64,000 nucleotides of DNA from Rhipidocladum racemiflorum. Lineage: Eukaryota > Streptophyta > Magnoliopsida > Poales > Poaceae. Location: the NCBI GenBank assembly GCA_036346355.1, contig JAYEVF010000026.1, positions 1,302,001-1,366,000 of the forward strand, written 5' to 3'. This document shows positions 22,448-31,887 of the stretch, one piece after another. A program made the position numbers and the translations under genes. Below the pieces are notes generated by a model. The model saw nothing but the letters and a program-made list of their open reading frames with translations, ran no database searches and had not been told where the DNA came from. Numbering within the stretch: the stretch's first letter is position 1; every line of letters starts with the position of its first letter.

Positions 22448-23160
22448 CTAACGATTAAAGAAGAAGCAAATACAAACCAATTCAAAAGACAAATCAAGTA
22501 AACTCCAAATTAAGAACGAATAAAGATTGGGCACAACGGCTTGGGAGAGATTTGGGAACTCGAACGGATTAGATCGAAGAGTTGACAAAAGAGAACGGGC
22601 TTTCGCAAAACAATCGAAAAGGGAAAGATTAATAATCGGAAAGAAAGAATAATATTCAAGAATATTTCTTCCGAAGTTATTATCTTGATTAGACAGATAG
22701 CGACATATGGGCTCTCGATCTGTAGATCGGGTCCATACGGATATGTTAGTTCGCAGTGAACTAAACTGATTCTTGAAGTTGACTTTTGTTGACCGAACGG
22801 ACACAGTCAAACAAAAGAGAGACGGATAGATCGGGCATAGGGGTATGACAGATGGCCAGTGGTCTATCGACCAAATCCACGAAGGAATTCTCGATTAAAG
22901 GCAGATTAGGTCTTCAGGAATAAGACAAGACAAGTGTCTTACCACGGTTGAAACAACGGGAAAGATTGCAAAGATAACAACGCGGCTCACGATAAACTTA
23001 GTTCATCGAACCAGTCTTAGGTTAGGTTTTGATTCGGCTTGAAGATGGTATGACGATGAGACTAGGCTCACGTCATGATGATAGAACAGGTGAAGGCATT
23101 GCACTAGGGTTTGTGCAAGAATACACGCATGCGATGACAACGAGGCGAAGAGAGCCAATC

Positions 23161-23596
23161 GTTAACGATGAAACGTTAACGATGGAACGTTAACGACGAA
23201 ACGTTAACGGTGGAACGTTAACTACAGAGCGCATCGCAAAACGCTAACGGAGGAACGCGCACGACGCAAACGTTAACGACGCGCTAATCGGGAAACATTA
23301 ACGGAGGAGCGTTAACGAGCGTTAACGACTAAACGTTAATGGAGGAATATTAACGAGCGTTAATGACAAAACGCGTTAACGGCAAGACGTTACCGACGAG
23401 CGTGCCGGGAAACATTAACGAGGAGCGCGTTAACGACGGCGTTAACGACTAAACGTTAACGGAGGAATATTAACGGAGCGTTAATGACAAAACGTTAACG
23501 GCAAGACGTTACCGACGGAGCGTTAACGACAGAGCGTTAACGGGGAAACGTCAACGTCGAACTTTAACGGTGGATCGTTAACGGCGAAAGTTAACG
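23161..23596. repeat. GTTAAC-punctuated minisatellite, 5' LTR of element C
   Basis: I count about 17 exact GTTAAC hexamers with the same linking words as the 3' LTR copy, but unit order and number differ, and several units read GCGC in place of GTTAAC. It lies between the TATA box and the mini-exon, so it would be transcribed in the leader. Confidence 0.9.
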
Positions 23597-24599
23597 GTGG
23601 AGGTCAACAATGATAGGAGACTTCATGAAGCGGCGTAGCGGCCGTCGGTACAACGACATGGCCGCGGTAGAACGCTACCAAGGACGGCTAACCGGTGCGC
23701 GAACCGGCGGCAACAGTTTAGGCCGAAAGATGACGGTTTAAGGCGGGCGCCGGGCTTCTCGGCAAACGGAGACCAAAAGAAACTTAAGTATGATCCAAAA
23801 CACTAAAAGATGATCCTACGGACGCAACAACACGGCCGGAGTGAACCAAAATAACCGGGCGCTAAAGAGACGCCGCGACGGCAAACGGTGGCCTAAATAT
23901 ATAAAAAAATTCGAGGATGGGATGGCAAAGGGAGAATGTCTACTGCGAGAACGCGGCGAGACGATCTCAACGGTATAGGCGGATTTTGGCGGCGCCCTTC
24001 CGGATTAATCACAAACCTGGCGACAATCTGCTTCGGATCAAAACTTTGGACGGCCATAACTTCTAGAATAATGATCGGAACTTAACGAATTTGACCGAGA
24101 GCTAGATGGGACCAAGAGGCACACCGTGACGCAGGTGGCTCGAAGAAATACCTTCTGGAACAGCGGGGAACGCGCGAGGAAGTTTGCCGCTGTCTGGAAC
24201 GCAGTCTAAACGGAGAATTTATTTTTCTGCGCCAAATCCAGAGGGCAAAACCTTGGGGCAAGATGTGCATCCTGTAGAGGACATCCCCAGGAGTCTACAC
24301 AAAAAATTTCACCGTCAAACTCGAAAAATTGAGGGAGTTATGGCCTCGGCAAGATTCGAGATTGAAACGGCCGTAACTTTTGATCCCGTGGACCAAATTG
24401 GCTGAATTTTGGACAGCAAGTAGATGGTACCTTGTGGCACACCACGGAGAAGACGGATCTCGAAAAGAGTCGACGAGTTGCCCAGGACGCGGCTCCAAAG
24501 TTCGGCCGGCGTTGGGCGACGTTCGGGCGACATTGGATGGATCTCGGAGTTTTAGAGATGATCCGGAGGTTGTATATCCGTGGGAGGGGTCTAGGGGCA

Positions 24600-24609
24600 C
24601 TTATATAGG
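24600..24609 (-). promoter_or_regulatory. TATA box, 5' LTR of element C
   Basis: The minus strand reads CCTATATAAG, the best TATA match in the LTR. The transcription start is inferred near 24570. Confidence 0.6.
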
Positions 24610-25491
24610 TTTGGGGAAGAGGCTAGATCAAGAAAAATCAAGTTTGGACGCGTTTGGAGGTGTTTGGGTCGGTTTGGGCATTTTATCGAGCACTTACCGT
24701 GCACCAAACGGACACGGGGTGACGTGGCAGGCTGGGATGCGTTGGATCGGCTGTTGGCTGTTCGGATCGGGCGCGCAGTGGATCGCGCGGCGCAGCGCTG
24801 GTGGCGTGTGGCGCGTGGCGCTGCGTGGAGGCGGGGCGACGTGGGCTCGGGCGAGCGGCCTGGCGGCTACGGGGCGTGGTGGCTACACAAGGCCACAAGG
24901 ATCACCAGGCCAACTGGGAGCGGGCGGGAGCAGGCAGTCTTTGGTCAAGCTGGAGGCGGCTCTGGCCGTGAAGCGGGCTACCGGGCGGGGTGGGCCAAGC
25001 GAGAGAGAGAAGAGGATGAGGCCCAAGCCAAAATCCGAAATTTCCAACAATTTTCGAATAAAAAATTCCAACAAATTCAATTAAATCAATAGAGGAATAA
25101 AAATACCCGAAAAATTTTAGAAAAATTCTAGAAAATATTTTGAGACATTTCCAACTCAAATAAAATATTTGCAACAAAACTTTATATAAAATTTTCCAAA
25201 TAATTAATTAATTTCAATAAAAGGGCTTAATACAAATCTATTCCGAATAAATCCATTAAATAGCAAACGAGCTCCGAAAAATCTCAAAAATTACAGAAGA
25301 ACTTCTTGAAGTACAAGGAATCCAAATAAAATAAAATAAATTTTATTTGAGGTTTAGAATAATCAATTTAAATTGTTTTAGCTTTTAGAAAATTCAAATC
25401 AAGCTTTTATAAACGCGAGAAAATCAACGAAAATTTTTGGGAAGCTAAACTAAACCAAAATTTTTGAAAACCCAAATTTTGGGATGTTACA

Positions 25492-27609
25492 GTTCTCCAT
25501 GTCTATCTTCCTTGCCAAGGCTTGATCTCTCAAGACCGTGATTTACACCATCTCATGAGGATCTTCATACATAAGAACCCGTGATGAATTATGGCCCCCA
25601 TTGTTGTCAACGAGCCCCTGCCTAGGATCGCATTGTATTGAAATGGCATGTCTACCACGTCGAATGTGACACAACTCATGACGCTGGCTTGTGGCGTCGC
25701 GAATGTGACTTCTAGCTCCAATTGCCCCAGGGTGTTGACCATGCTTCCTCCAAAACCCATCAGCGTCACTTCCGATTTCTTCAATCGGTCTTGTGGAATC
25801 ATCATTTGTCGGAAAGCCTTCATGGACAGAATGTCCGCCGCACTTCCCCCATCTATCAATATGCGACGTACTTCGCAATCGGCGATTATGGCGGTTACTA
25901 CTAAGGAATCTTGATGCGGGAAATGCACCCCCGTGGCGTCTTCCTGTGTGAAAGTGATTGGCTCGCACTTTACCGGAGGAGGGGTAGTGGGGGTAATTGC
26001 AATATGGTTAATTTGCCGGGCATAAGCCTTCCTCTGCCTTTTCGACGAGAGATGTGACGAGGAGCCCCCCGCAATGACGTTGATAATGCGACGGAGATGA
26101 TTTATCCCTACTTGAGGGAGGGGGTGTTGTCGTCCGACTGAGGGTGCTTCCGGCGGTGTAGGATGCGTCTTGACTTCTCTTTGTTTGGCCTCGAACCGCC
26201 GATATCCGTTAATCACTTTGCACTGGGTGGTGCCATGGGTGATATTTTCTCCGTGATATTCACAAAAGTACCGCCGGGGCTCTGTCCCTTCCCTCTTGTT
26301 AACTCGGCTTCCCTCATCTTGCCTTCCTCGGCTTGGGGGTGGCCCTCGTCTCTGTCGCTCCGCTTGCCTGTCGCCCATGATTTGCCGATTTCTTGGTTCA
26401 TCAATGTGGTGAATTTTCCTCCTTTCGTCTCTTCTTCCGGGCTCTGGGTATCGTTCCTTCGTTTTAGCGTTGGGTGGGGGACCCTTCCCTCGCCCTCTCT
26501 TGCGCGGGACGAATTCTTGATTTTCTTGCTGGGGCCCGTCTTCTCGTCGGAGGTTGTCTTCCTCCGCTCGTGCGTATTCCCTTATCTTCGCAAAGAGTTC
26601 TTCCACCGTACGTACCTCTTTGCGAGCGAGCCTTTCTGCCAACGGTCCCCTGCGCAGCCTGGCGTGTCGCATTGATGATAGTGGTGTCGCTTACACCTCG
26701 TATCTGGCATTTAACCCGGGAGAAGCGTTGGAAGTAACTCTTAAGGGTTTCTCCTTTGCGTTGTTTGACCGCGAATAGGTCACTTTCCTCTTTCATTCCG
26801 TCGAAGTTGCCCTGGAAGTTGCCTTCAAGCTTGCGGCGGAGTTGCGACCAACAGGTGATCGACCGAGGCTCCAGCGAAGAGTACCAGGATAGGGCTATGC
26901 CTTCAAGTGCCAGAAGGAGCCCCTTCGCCTTGATATCATCGTCTCCTCCTGCGGCCTCAATCGCCGTGTCGTAGACGCGGAGGAACTCCCTTGGATCTGT
27001 CCGGCCATCATACGGCTTAACGGTGGGGAATTTGAAGCTTCCCGGGGAGGGCCATTTTTTAGCCCGTAGACGGGTGCTGAGGGGGTTTGGGTCATTGTCC
27101 TCCCTATGTAGCATCGTAACCGCTGGGGATAGCACTTCGCGGCTCGGGCTTTCATCTTGTGACTCGTATCGCTCCCCCTCTTGTCGTCCTTGCAGGCGCT
27201 TCAACTCCGTCATGAGCTATTCGTTAGCCTCCATCAGCGCCCGCACGTTGGGGTCAAGCTCCCCCTGAACCCCGGTACCTTCTCCGTGGGCCTCTTCGTC
27301 CCCATGGATCTCTTGGTGACGGGTCGGATGTGTCGACGCTTCCGCCACATCTCCTCCTGATGCCAAAATCGTTCGGCCTGTCGCCCGAGGCCGTCGTTTG
27401 GGGGCTCGCTTGCGCACGACTGCCGGGGTCTGCAGAGGTAGAGTCTCCACCATGTTTCGGGCTTCCGTTGCGGTTGGCAGTCGTGTCTCGTCATCCAGAA
27501 GTCGAGGTGGGTCTCCGGATTGACTCCTCCCGAGTCGTCTTGAAACTTCTGCTCCTGCCGTTGTTGTCGCCCCCTTGGATCCTGTCGCCTTTCCCTTCTT
27601 TGGTGGCAT
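25492..27609 (-). pseudogene. Tat1 gag-protease with in-frame stops and a frameshift
   Basis: The frame starts MPPKKGKATGSKG at 27609, only 62 bp past the primer-binding site. The capsid region holds FKFPTVKPYDGRTDPREFL, SWYSSLEPRSITCW and GETLKSYFQRF. A stop at 27217-27219 lies in the same frame as the following segment. A frameshift near 26672 moves the rest to another frame. That part carries a basic linker, a zinc-knuckle-like CEYHGENITHGTTQC, and an aspartic protease with ILIDGGSAADIL (the active-site DSG/DTG is DGG here, a common Tat variant). A further TAA at 25543-25545 sits in the protease-RT linker. Gag would build the particle; the protease would mature it. Element C interrupts right after this segment. 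Confidence 0.92.
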
Positions 27610-27672
27610 GGCTACAGAAAACTTACCCTTAGTCTTGATCCACGAGTAGTGGTTTCAACTTGCGGTTTGGGT

Positions 27673-27690
27673 TCCCCACGGACGGCACCA
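27673..27690 (-). promoter_or_regulatory. Primer-binding site of Tat1
   Basis: The minus strand reads TGGTGCCGTCCGTGGGGA immediately after the LTR end. This TGG(T/C)GCCGTC-type site is typical of grass Tat elements. I do not assign the tRNA species with certainty. Confidence 0.8.
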
Positions 27691-27691
27691 G

Positions 27692-28350
27692 TGTGGTGGC
27701 GTTGAGCCACCGGGGTCTCTCTTGGTGTGGTGGCGTTGAGCCACCGGGGTCTCTCTTTCTCCTTTCTTTGAGAGATCTTTTTTTTTTGTTTTCTTGGGGA
27801 ACTTCTTTTCTCTTTCTTTTTTCTCCTTTTTATAGGGTAGGCTTGGGGACATGCACGTATTGGCCAGCCTTCTTTTCCCTTCCTGCTTCTTGCCAAGGAC
27901 TAACTTGACTTTTCCTTGAGTCACATCCCACCTGTATGGGGTGTTTTGGCCCTCTACCTGTACACCTTTCGTAGGGGCTCAACGGGAATTTCGCTTATGT
28001 TAGGATTTCAGATTAACCCGACACGTCCTTGCGTACTCGGGAGGAGTTGTTGGGGGGTGTCAGACCTGGGTGGTTTGCGCTGTGTTTCCGCCAGAAGGAG
28101 ACATGGCCGGGGGGAATTTCCTCCGTTTTCCTCCCTCGCTGCGGAGGGAAACTTCCCCTCGTCGCGGAGGAGGGGGGAGTCCGGTCTTTATCCTTTTCCA
28201 CTTTTTACCGGGGAATGGTCTCCTAGGGTATGGACTCATTGCTTCGCCGGGGGAAGAGATTCGCGACCATAGACCCAACCATGTGGGCCACCAGTTGCGG
28301 GAGCCTCGCTTTGCTGGTCGAAGGGAGGCGAGTCTGTTCGGTCCACAACA
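27692..28350 (-). repeat. 5' LTR of Tat1 (right edge approximate)
   Basis: The left edge is fixed by the primer-binding site, with CA on the minus strand at 27692-27693. The right edge is set near 28347-28350, where the minus strand could begin TGTTGTGGACC or TGTGGACC; no second LTR is present to confirm it. The last part holds a 34-bp direct duplication (27691-27724 and from 27725), each copy with a GGTGGC/GCCACC hairpin. A pyrimidine-rich stretch (27765-27830) lies beside the TATA box. Confidence 0.7.
27825..27836 (-). promoter_or_regulatory. TATA box of the Tat1 5' LTR
   Basis: The minus strand reads CCTATAAAAAGG, a strong TATA match about 130 bp before the LTR end. It leaves a short R-U5. 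Confidence 0.7.
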
Positions 28351-28989
28351 ACTACCACCCGTTTAATTGCGGTAGTACCGCCTTAGAGCTGAGTTTCTAT
28401 GAAAAATTTATTTTTCTGTGCTTTCTTAATCAAGTGATGTTTTGGTTGGTCCTTTTAGTGAAATTTTTTTATTTATTGATCATTCACCCCTTCTTCTCGA
28501 CATTTCAATCCTTCAGGGATACTCGGGCAGCAACGAGCAAGCGAATAGTACATATGTATTATTTTTCTTTACTCAACTCAATTACTCTTGAATCTTGTTG
28601 ATATTGGACACTGATGATAGATGAAATTGGTATTTGGTATTTTCATTCATTCATTTTTTTTCGTATTTGCTATCTAATTCGGGCCCTGTACAGGGTATAG
28701 ATGTGTGCGGTAATGGAGTATGCCAAATCGACGTACATCTTTCTCACGTTTGAGCTTTTGAACGAAGTGTCTTAACATCTCATATGAATTAGTTTCTTTG
28801 TGAACAGATGTTCACCAAAGTCTTGGCTGGGCCTGGATTTTTTTCTGCTGTGCATATGAAGTAAGCGACCAAAGGCATCACGTTATTACAAGATCTTTTC
28901 TGCTGTGCATATGAAGTGAGCGAGCAAATCAAATGCTCTTGATAAGTACTGACCGAGGAGTAACTAGGAACAGACGATAATCTTAAGAA
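28351..28989. other. Intergenic stretch, no gene seen
   Basis: AT-rich DNA with no coding signal that I recognise. It holds a direct repeat: TTTTCTGCTGTGCATATGAA at 28841 and again at 28896, 55 bp apart. Confidence 0.5.
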
Positions 28990-29235
28990 GGATTAAGACC
29001 AGGTTTCCAATTTCGCCGAATTTCGGCCTTTTCGGTGTGGTCCCTAAATATATTTATCCAGGTTACATTACGGTGTGTTCATTTAAATTTATCCAAAAAA
29101 TTAATAATTTTTAGTCAAATTTTGACAAAAAAATCAAAGTTTTGGACAACTATTTCGTTCCAAAATTCCACTAAAATTTCCGAAATTACTGAAAAAAAAA
29201 TTAGACCAAAATTCGAAACCTTGATTAGGCCTAGC
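28990..29235. repeat. CGAAATTTCGG-rich dispersed repeat, partial copy 1
   Basis: The segment contains TTTCGCCGAATTTCGGCCTTTTCGG and later GACCAAAATTCGAAACC-type text, matching parts of the longer copies at 30340-30660 and 35730-36215. The boundaries are approximate. Confidence 0.5.
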
Positions 29236-29726
29236 AGTGATTTTACCATCCTTTTCCCGCATCCGGAGACCGATCAAGCTAGTTCCAGTTTCAATTTGCA
29301 TGACCGGAAATCCATCGTTTGGTGTCAACCACCCCACCCCAGTGCAAACATTGCCAGGTTGTCTCCACCGAGAACAAGGTTCTGAAAACATGTTTTGATG
29401 TGAATGCAAAATCTAGTTTGGTACTAGTCCCCTGCTGCTCCGCTCCCTCTTGGAAGTGGTAAAAAAACCGGTTTGACAGCGACATGATACTGTGAAATCG
29501 AATTGGAAAAAAACGGTTTCTGGGTAGCTAACGTTGGTAAAAGGAAATTCAATTTTAAATTTGAAAATGAAATACAAAAGGCCTATCAATGTCCAAGATT
29601 GTCGCGAACCGTCGGTAACCAACCAGTCCTGCTGGGATTTGAAACATGTTAAAGATAACCATTACTTGCTACAAAGACAGATATGGTTCTGGGACATCCT
29701 TGTCTCTTAAATTTAACAAATTAAAA

Positions 29727-29994
29727 TATGTTCCCTCCATCCAAGTTTATAAGGGGTATTTTTTTAATGGTTTTATCTATAAATATAAGACGTATTCATA
29801 TTTTTAATGCGAAATTAGTGTGATGTTCCCTCTATACCCTTAATAAATATCCATTTTTACTTTATATTCTCTACATGCATGCATTGAATATAATGTTTAG
29901 TGATAATAATTAGATGTAATATAGTTATTTTTAATATATTCTTAGTCTATATGCCAAAAAGAAACACTCCTTATAAGCTTGGATGGAGTGAATA
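29727..29994. mobile_element. Stowaway-like MITE (Tc1/mariner type)
   Basis: Terminal inverted repeats of 24 bp lie at 29731-29754 and 29969-29992 and differ at two positions. They start (T)TCCCTCCATCCAAG, close to the Stowaway CTCCCTCC signature, and TA dinucleotides flank both sides. The interior is AT-rich and has no coding capacity, so mobility would need a mariner transposase supplied in trans. Confidence 0.85.
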
Positions 29995-30222
29995 CATCTC
30001 AAACTTGTTGTATTTTTTCATCCTTAGTTACAACTTAGTTTCTAAAAATAACTTTGTTTCGCTCAAATTACGAAGTTAAGCTATTGTCCCGGCAAGAGGG
30101 AAAATGCTTTACAGCGATTGTGTAATTACAAACTTTCTGCTCACACCATGAGAAATTTGAGTGAGGTCCGTCTATATTACTTATGGGACATTTTAGACAT
30201 ATGTGTAACCCATAGGATTTTC

Positions 30223-30315
30223 ATGTTAAATTGAAACTCTGACAAATTTATTACCTGTTCTCTTATGCACTAGGAATAAAATGTTAAATTGAAACTCTGA
30301 CAAATTTATTACCTG
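30223..30315. repeat. 35-bp direct duplication, 58-bp period
   Basis: A perfect 35-bp word beginning ATGTTAAATTGAAACTCTGA occurs at 30223-30257 and 30281-30315. This is a local tandem duplication, recent enough to be identical. Confidence 0.9.
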
Positions 30316-30339
30316 ACTAACACATCACCAAGATTGCGG

Positions 30340-30660
30340 ACGAAATTTTCAAGATTTTGGTACAATTTGAACCGACCGAAAAATGGTCAATACACATAAA
30401 AAAATTTTGAAATTTTTTGTGGATAGTTTTAACCCTAAATCCAATCAAATCCGGCCTAGAAAAATAAAAAATCCAGTAAAAATAGTGAGATTTCGGCCGA
30501 AATCCCCGGAATCTCGCCGAAATTTGCACAGACAATGTAGCATTTTGAATTTTTTTACCCGGTTGAGATTTTGGATTTGGGGGGGGGGGGTCCGAAATCC
30601 GAAATCTCGTCCAAGATTTCAGAAATCTGGCCAAAATTTGTATCCATGTTTGTAATTGAT
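30340..30660. repeat. CGAAATTTCGG-rich dispersed repeat, copy 2
   Basis: It shares a colinear run of about 300 bp with 35880-36215, same orientation: ACCGAAAAATGGTCAA, AAATTTTTTGTGGATAG, CCTAAATCCAATCA, GAGATTTCGGCCGAAATC, then TAGCATTT and a final CCGAAATC cluster. It includes a 12-G homopolymer near 30579-30590. I see no terminal inverted repeats or coding region. Confidence 0.75.
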
Positions 30661-31269
30661 CTGTAAAGATGAAATTAACATGTGTCCCGCTCTAGTCCTG
30701 TGCAAGGCACAACCTCATTCCTGCTGTACATGCCACACCGATCTGAAACACATGGCATGACTGTCTATGTGCACAACTAAACATTGAGCACAACTACATG
30801 TTGCAACCATTGAACTATCATGTTAAAGCGGCCAAACCAAAAATAAGGCTTCTTAGGCTTTTGTTGTCTTCCCAGACACAGGGCCATCCAATAAAATGAA
30901 GCAGAACCAGCTAGCTTCTTGTTAGGTATAATGATTTTCAGAATTTATTACGTATCCCTTGTGCACTAACATCAAAAATATTCATAAACTTGCGTGGAAT
31001 TGCACAATAAATTTTTCAAAAAGAGCATAGCATTTGTTCTTTATATAAATTACAGAAGTCTTGTCCTTGGCCAATCACACACCTCCAGGTTCTTGTTGTG
31101 TACACAAGCAGACCTTCTTATTTCAAATACAATCCAAGCTCAAACCAAGTCAAACATAAACACAAGTTTGTGCAAGCGCGAAATGACAAATCAAGCAGTA
31201 ATCGTGCAAAACAGATATTGCATGTGTGCACAGGAACATGCACATAACTTTTATTCTACGTTTTAGCAT
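30661..31269. other. Intergenic stretch downstream of the NLR relic
   Basis: No coding or RNA gene signal is seen. It is ordinary AT-rich sequence lying 3' of the NLR pseudogene. Confidence 0.5.
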
Positions 31270-31790
31270 GTAGCATGCAGCTCCCAAGCCACACATCAAT
31301 ATATACTGTTGGAGACACACATGCAGTGAGAAGAAATAATTTAAATATAGCGGCAACATCAGTCTGGTAGGTTGATCGATGTAGTAACCATGCACCATAG
31401 AGCTCACCTGAATATGAAAAATAGAAATTGGAACCGGTAAAGCAATGTGATCAGCAATTGAGAAGCAATAAAATAATCGTATTGTAAACCGATAGGAATT
31501 GAACTGAAGAGAGCCATTCTGACCTGACGAGGGAACCTCTATGCGTGGCCTTCTCACAGCAACTCCCAAGCCACACAAACGTAAATGCACAAACACATAC
31601 CAACTCATAGCGTTGCAAACACACGGTGGTAAGTAACTTAGATGGTAGCAGCAACATCCAGTGGGTAGCAGCTATTGCCCCATATGTAGTAAGATTGCAT
31701 CCTCTAGTTTACCTACATATCGAAAACAGAGAGTCAACAAGCAAAACCAGTTGATCAGCAGTTAAAGAGCAATGGACAGAACATATTTAT
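31270..31790 (-). repeat. Diverged tandem duplication 3' of the NLR relic
   Basis: Two segments of about 250-300 bp (31270-31460 and 31560-31790) share words such as CAGCTCCCAAGCCACACA / AACTCCCAAGCCACACAAA, GCGGCAACATC / GCAGCAACATC, and GATCAGCAATTGAGAAGCAAT / GATCAGCAGTTAAAGAGCAAT. On the minus strand one contains CAGGTGAGC, a good splice donor. They could be duplicated 3' untranslated exon-intron segments of the NLR gene. Confidence 0.5.
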
Positions 31791-31887
31791 ATTACAGGCC
31801 ACGATGTAAATGATTCTCGATAGATATAAAGTGAAATCACTTTGTACAAGTGATAGATAGTTAACACTAGAGATACGTGCATACCTT

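Larger units (their letters stand above)
13403..25491 (-). mobile_element. Element C: full-length, gag-only LTR retrotransposon (12.1 kb), duplication GTTCT
   Basis: Two LTRs of 4711 and 4714 bp bracket a 2664-bp internal region. Perfect GTTCT duplications lie at 13398-13402 and 25492-25496. The minus-strand element has a tRNA-iMet-type primer-binding site, gag remnants with several zinc knuckles, a pre-PPT stem-loop and a polypurine tract. It has no protease, RT or integrase. It is therefore non-autonomous and would depend on enzymes from a related chromovirus. Long LTR stretches are almost identical, which argues for a fairly recent insertion. The GC-rich core and the GTTAAC array differ more than expected. 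Confidence 0.95.
20778..25491 (-). repeat. 5' LTR of element C
   Basis: On the minus strand it starts TGTAACATCCC at 25491 and ends at 20778 next to the primer-binding site. It matches the 3' LTR over its whole length, including a TATA box (24600-24609), a GTTAAC array (23161-23596), mini-exon 22333-22447 and the terminal hairpins. Differences cluster in the GTTAAC array and the GC-rich block 24765-25015. Confidence 0.95.
4704..28350 (-). mobile_element. Tat1: Tat-lineage Ty3/gypsy element, minus strand, with three nested insertions
   Basis: Reading right to left, the element has a 5' LTR (about 28350-27692), primer-binding site (27690-27673), gag-protease (27609-25492), RT with two RNase H domains and integrase (13402-13028 and 8447-5569), then a 3' non-coding region with a 76-bp tandem array (5468-4825). 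Element A interrupts it at 4703/4704, so the 3' LTR lies left of the window. Solo LTR B (8448-13027) and element C (13403-25491) account for the gaps exactly. Removing each with one copy of its 5-bp duplication makes the flanking DNA continuous. The additional RNase H between RT-RNase H and integrase defines the Tat clade. Many stops and frameshifts make it inactive. Confidence 0.9.

Noticed and set aside
28369..28381. GCGGTAGTACCGC palindrome beside the Tat1 LTR
   Set aside because: A single short palindrome; I could not link it to an element end or duplication.
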